NCBI GenBank assembly: GCA_023105745.1
Contig: JALGQZ010000018.1
Coordinates: 12,103,338 to 12,167,337 of the forward strand
Length of the DNA: 64,000 nucleotides
Reading direction: 5' to 3'
From: Austropuccinia psidii
Taxonomy: Eukaryota > Basidiomycota > Pucciniomycetes > Pucciniales > Sphaerophragmiaceae
Shown here one piece after another: positions 60,088-64,000 of this stretch; the first letter of the stretch is position 1, and each line of letters opens with the position of its first letter. The position numbers and the translations under genes were made by a program. The notes under the pieces are model-generated. The model saw only the letters and a program-made list of their open reading frames with translations. It had not been told where the DNA came from and did no database searches.

Positions 60088-60949
60088 GGGGAAAGCTATA
60101 TGCACGCCACCCTTTTTCTAAATCAACGTAGGACCCCGCTCTTGCCATTCTCCCCAAATCGATTTAGCAATTCTAGGTGCTCAATAAACGTCAAAAGGCT
60201 ATTTTGGCCAAACAGCTCATAAATAGCCCAAAATTATCTCTTTTAATTCTATTTCCAGTAGCTTTGGGTACTGAAATCCCCTGAAAAATGCGGGAAAAAA
60301 ATTACTTGGCATATTGGCCCAAAAGTTCCATTTACCCCTAGAAAAAGATTTTTTTAAGGGGAACTGGCAAAGAAAATCACCACAATAAATTAATTCATAA
60401 AAAAGAGGACCATCAGTTTGGTTGGCCGTCATTTCCTGGGATTCCTAAAGATATTTTGGTGTGTTCTTTCCAATGGCCCAAAATGGTGCAAAAATGGCCC
60501 CAATAGGTCTTTTGAATCCAAAATGGCCCCAAAAAAGCCATTTGGAGAAAATTGCCAAGACACCGCCCAGAACAATCTAAATACATCTTTTTTCAATCCT
60601 CAAATAATTCTTTGCGTGGCCTTTACTATAGCGCAAATATGATCAAAAATGGCCAAAGGGGATTTTATGGCACACTCGGCCCCATTGTTCATTACTTTCA
60701 TTTTTAAGGGAATTAATTCCTATTATTTGGCCTCATTTACACAATATGAAATGAGGCTAAGCCGTGATACATCATCCCATGAGGACGTTGGGCCTTTTGA
60801 GACTCCAAAAGCACCCTTTTCATTGCACAAAGCTGAAAATAATAATTAAAATGAGCCTAAAATTAAGTAAAAATTTAAGTATTTCGATTTCAAAAAGCCT
60901 TGATACTGAGTTGTCAGCTTTGCTAGAGTAAAACTGCGCACTGAGATTC

Positions 60950-63778
60950 GATAGTATTCCTAGAACGAGACTGTAAGTAAAAAGATGAATTTTTTTCAAA
61001 AAAAAATTGGCCCACCCAATAGCTTCTGGAAGAGAGGGTCTTTTATAGTTAATACTTAGTCCAGGGATGGGGAAGAGGTAAGAGTATATCAAATCCAAGG
61101 GGGAAAAGTGGTATTCTTGTCCGGAGGGCAAAAATAAGGGAAGAATGAGGCAGACTGGACCTTTGAGTGAAAGAAAGCTGGTCTGAAATATCTGTTTGAA
61201 ATCACATTACCAATTTTGGCATTGACATCCAATACAATTTGGTGATTCGAGTAAAATAACAAATTAACCTTTCTCGATAGTCATCAACGCCATCCCACAT
61301 GGCTTGAGATTTGACATAAACCTTCTTCTTCTCAATTTCTCCTGCAGTGTCACTTCTCAATGTGGGAAAACAAATTTCAGTATTGTAAGTGAAATATGCA
61401 ACACTTATTAATCCAAATTGTTCATCCCCCATAGCATTCATGTGCTCTTTGAATTATGGAATAATGAAGGCTGGGATCTCTGTAGTTTCTGGATTCTACA
61501 AATAATTCAAGGTCAAACAGAAGTTGAAAAAACCCATGTATTTTAAAAAACGTTACTCACATTAATCTTCGAGAAAACCTTGAATTAGTGATATTTCCAA
61601 TTCCTAATCCTCAAGAGTTTGGGTCAAATTTTAGGTGGATCAATTATTAATTTTGGCCGACCTTCTTAATGGGGTCCCAGCATCTAATATTAAGGATATT
61701 TTTGGGTTTATTTTCTCTTTACAGATCTATCCAATTTTGTTTTGGCCTATACTTCAGAACTAGACTCTGAATATGAGTCCTCATCTTCAGGGTTAATCTA
61801 TTGCTCTGACGCAGAATTAGATGTTTTATTTTGGGATTGGGTGTGGTGTTGCCTGAACTTTGGGCTTTTTGTTTACTTTTTATTTTTTGTATTTGACACT
61901 CGCCACCTCAAATAATTAAGGGCCCCTCTTGGTTTTTTCTTCGCACCTTTTTGTCTTCCTCTGATATTAGTGGCCTTTTCAGGCTCTTGGGTTTGGAGAA
62001 GCTGGATTCTGCTACAAAGATCTTCTTGAAATGCCATGATTCCTTCCATTATTTCTAAAAGGGTATGGATGAAACTTAATTGCATATCTGATTACACCTC
62101 TAATTGGGGTCTTTTACCTTCCTTTCTTTCAGTAAATCTTAATATTTTTTATTGAAATAATCCTGTAACTTAAACCTTTTGAAAAATAAATTTCATGATA
62201 AAAAAAGAACACTTTAGAAGTCTAAAGTGACATTTGGGATGGAAATATTCCAGCTTTAATAAAGTTCTGTGGGTCATTTCATTGTGTTTTCGATGCTTGA
62301 ATGGAATTCCAGAATGACCTCTATTGTTTTTTGTACCCTTCGAATTTCTTTCCATCTTCTCTTTGGCGAAATATTGAATTTTATTAAGTGAATAATGGGG
62401 AATTTTTCCCGAAGGATGAGATGCTATTGGGGGAAGATTGATTAATTGCTTGAATTTATCAGCGTAAATTATTCCCAAAAACTCATGGTATTTCCTTTCA
62501 GTTGCCATCGTCATATTTCTTACCACATCCAAAAGGTTCCCCAATTAAAATTTGAATCCAGACTTTGAAAATTTCATAAGAACCTTCAACTATATAGGTT
62601 TATTAGTGTCCTCAGTTGGGAATTCTATTGATCCAAAAGGAAATGAAACCCTGTTTGAAGGGTATCCAAGTAGTGATCAGATAATTGACAATTGCTGCAG
62701 GGGGCCTTCTTTGGAGATTAGGCCAGATTTGGATTGTATTCTTGTTTTTTGAGATGAGTGTACCACCTAGAGAATATCCAGGAAGAAATAATTTATTGTT
62801 AGTATCATATTAACCCAAAAAAATGAGTTCATTGTGTCATGAATATTTCTGTCCTTTTTATATCTCCCAAGTCTTTGGTAATCTGGGGGAGTAGATTTTT
62901 GTTGATGTTCCAAACTCACAAGAGGATAATGGATATTTAATGTAGCTTTTTAACGGAGTTAATTGAAGCCAGATCTCTGTAATTGAAAAATACAGGGGGA
63001 TCGGGTATTCCATATGTTTCCAGGATCCTTGTTCTGAGGGTTTGAAGGGCCCAATAGTAAGGGCTTTCATCTTAATCCAGAAAGAAAAAAATGCCACAAT
63101 GAATGGTTTTGATTTTGAGCTTCATCCAAAAATATGGATGAGTGGTAGGTCATATTTTCTTGTATTTGGAGTATATCGATAAGAATTATATGGTGGAAGG
63201 TCTTTCACAGATTTGAGGATGTTGGATAGAAGTGAAGAAATGAGCTGATGTGACTCAAACTATCCAGGTTGAGGGTATAAAAAAGTGCTTCAATAGGCTT
63301 TCTTCCTTGAAGGAATTTCTTGTTTTGAGTAGCTTTTTCATTGTAGATTTTTTTGATCAAATTTAGTCTTTAATCTTCCTATTCAGCTAACAGTTTGGCT
63401 TGGATTTTATGGGGCTTATTATTTGAAGTGAAAAGTTCCATTTGGGAGGTCTCTTCTTCATTTAGTTTTCTGTAGGTTTAATGGACCAAAGAATTTGATA
63501 AGCTCCAATTATTGCGTTCAGGGTTGATAAAATTTTGGTTCCAAAGATAATTATCATTTTATCTTTCAAATAAGAAAAAGAAAAGGACAATAAATCTCCA
63601 TTTTTTAGTATTTTTAATCATGACCACTCTTAGTAATGGCTCAAGATATGTAAAATCTTATTTTTAATTTATGGCCTTTAGGATTTGACCCTCTTTTAGA
63701 AACTTCCTAACAGTTAGACCGTATTACCTTTTTGAAATGTTTGAGAAAGAATTCATCTTCTTTGAATTTTCCTTCCAT
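60950..63778 (-). pseudogene. Mutator-like transposase with OTU-like C-terminal domain (decayed)
   Basis: Read leftward in shifting frames. A possible start ATG is at 63778 (MEGKFKEDEFFLKHF), then a FAR1-type region with Cys near 63620 and NNWSLSNSLVH, TYRKLNEEETSQMELF near 63460 and KKFLQGRKPIEAL near 63290. In the DDE core the first Asp is in LID (near 63178). It continues with YYWALQTLRTRI (near 63050), YRDLAS at about 62967-62981 (usually DRELA) and VWNINKN at about 62895-62915 (usually WHINKN). Next come GNLLDVV and KYHEFLGI (62540 down), a SWIM-like HSGIPFKHRKH with Cys lost, and an AT-hook-like IRGRQKGAKKKPRG (near 61960). After an intron the tail reads IPAFIIP, stop, FKEHMNAMGDEQFGLISVA, DDYRERL and YWMSMP. 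This fits an OTU protease (GDGNCG pattern) whose catalytic Cys is now Phe. Several stops are one change from Gln. Confidence 0.82.
61496..61560 (-). other. Predicted 65-nt intron before the OTU-like part
   Basis: On the minus strand, GTGAGTAACG opens and TTTTGTAG closes the intron. The flanking frames join in phase 0 (KVFSKIN then NPETTEIPAF). Length and signals are typical of fungal introns. Confidence 0.6.
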
Positions 63779-64000
63779 TTGTGGGTATAGCATTATGAAT
63801 TGTTTCCATTGAATAAGGTGAAGAAAGGAATAAGATTGAGTAATTCAAGTGAGGAAAGTGTGCTAAAAGATGGATGTGAGTGATTATCAAATTTAAAAAT
63901 GAAATTGAAGGGAGTGGATATTAAAATGAGAATGAAAATTCCCAGAAATGATATTGGGAGCGGGGATTGGAGTTTAAGAAAAATTTGAAGGTAAAAAAAG

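Larger units (their letters stand above)
60088..64000 (-). mobile_element. Mutator-like element remnant, running out of the window
   Basis: The transposase relic reads leftward from 63778. To its left, 60190-61010 has many TGGCC/GGCCA motifs and a switch in base composition. A candidate outer end starts at 60088 with GGGGAAAGCTATATGCACG. The partner inverted repeat would lie beyond 64000, so the borders are not proven. Confidence 0.6.

Noticed and set aside
60418..60642. Frames of about 70 codons among the TGGCC motifs.
   Set aside because: They consist of the repeated motif itself and do not continue the transposase; likely noncoding element ends.

Overview
This window looks like repeat-packed, AT-rich fungal DNA, most likely from a basidiomycete rust (Pucciniales). 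The gag-pol proteins resemble those I remember from the very large, retrotransposon-filled genome of Austropuccinia psidii. The species is an inference from memory and could not be checked. I see no host housekeeping gene, tRNA or rRNA; almost everything recognisable is mobile-element sequence, nearly all of it broken.

Layout. (1) 1-33284 is a nest of family-A Ty3/gypsy chromoviruses. E1 (1-1742 and 11443-12042) is the oldest. E2 (1743-11442, target duplication CTAGT) sits inside E1 gag and has two 1439-bp LTRs about 98% alike. E3 starts at 12043, also inside E1 gag, and is cut off at 33284. E4 (19754-32658, target duplication AAACA), from a second family, sits inside the E3 integrase region. 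A family-A solo LTR (21158-22590) sits inside the E4 5' LTR. (2) 34300-44063 is E5 (target duplication GGAAA), a relative of E4. (3) 46221-55927 is E6, a decayed minus-strand relative (target duplication CTATT/CTACT). (4) 60088-64000 holds a decayed minus-strand Mutator-like element. Its transposase (FAR1-type N-terminus, DDE core, SWIM-like and AT-hook-like segments) is joined to an OTU-protease-like C-terminus. The gaps 33704-34299, 44064-46220 and 55928-60087 are AT-rich with nothing I recognise.

How the parts work. All the LTR elements share the order LTR, primer site TGGGGGCCTGGC, leader, gag, zinc knuckle, protease, reverse transcriptase, RNase H, integrase, chromodomain, purine tract, LTR. 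The most interesting feature is at the 5' end of gag. A small exon ends at a 68-nt intron (62 and 70 nt in E4 and E5). Splicing would join that exon to a second long frame (ORF A) lying fully inside the gag gene. The gag-pol ATG lies inside the same intron, 14-20 nt before its 3' end. Removing the intron would therefore make an accessory protein, and keeping it would expose the gag-pol start: a retrovirus-like splicing switch with overprinted genes. The arrangement is visible in E1, E2, E3, E4 and E5, and the ORF A frame is also recognisable in E6.

The ends of several LTR lineages also carry a hairpin whose two arms differ between lineages but stay complementary, which suggests a conserved RNA or DNA structure. 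No copy looks fully autonomous: each gag-pol has stops, frameshifts or lost catalytic residues.
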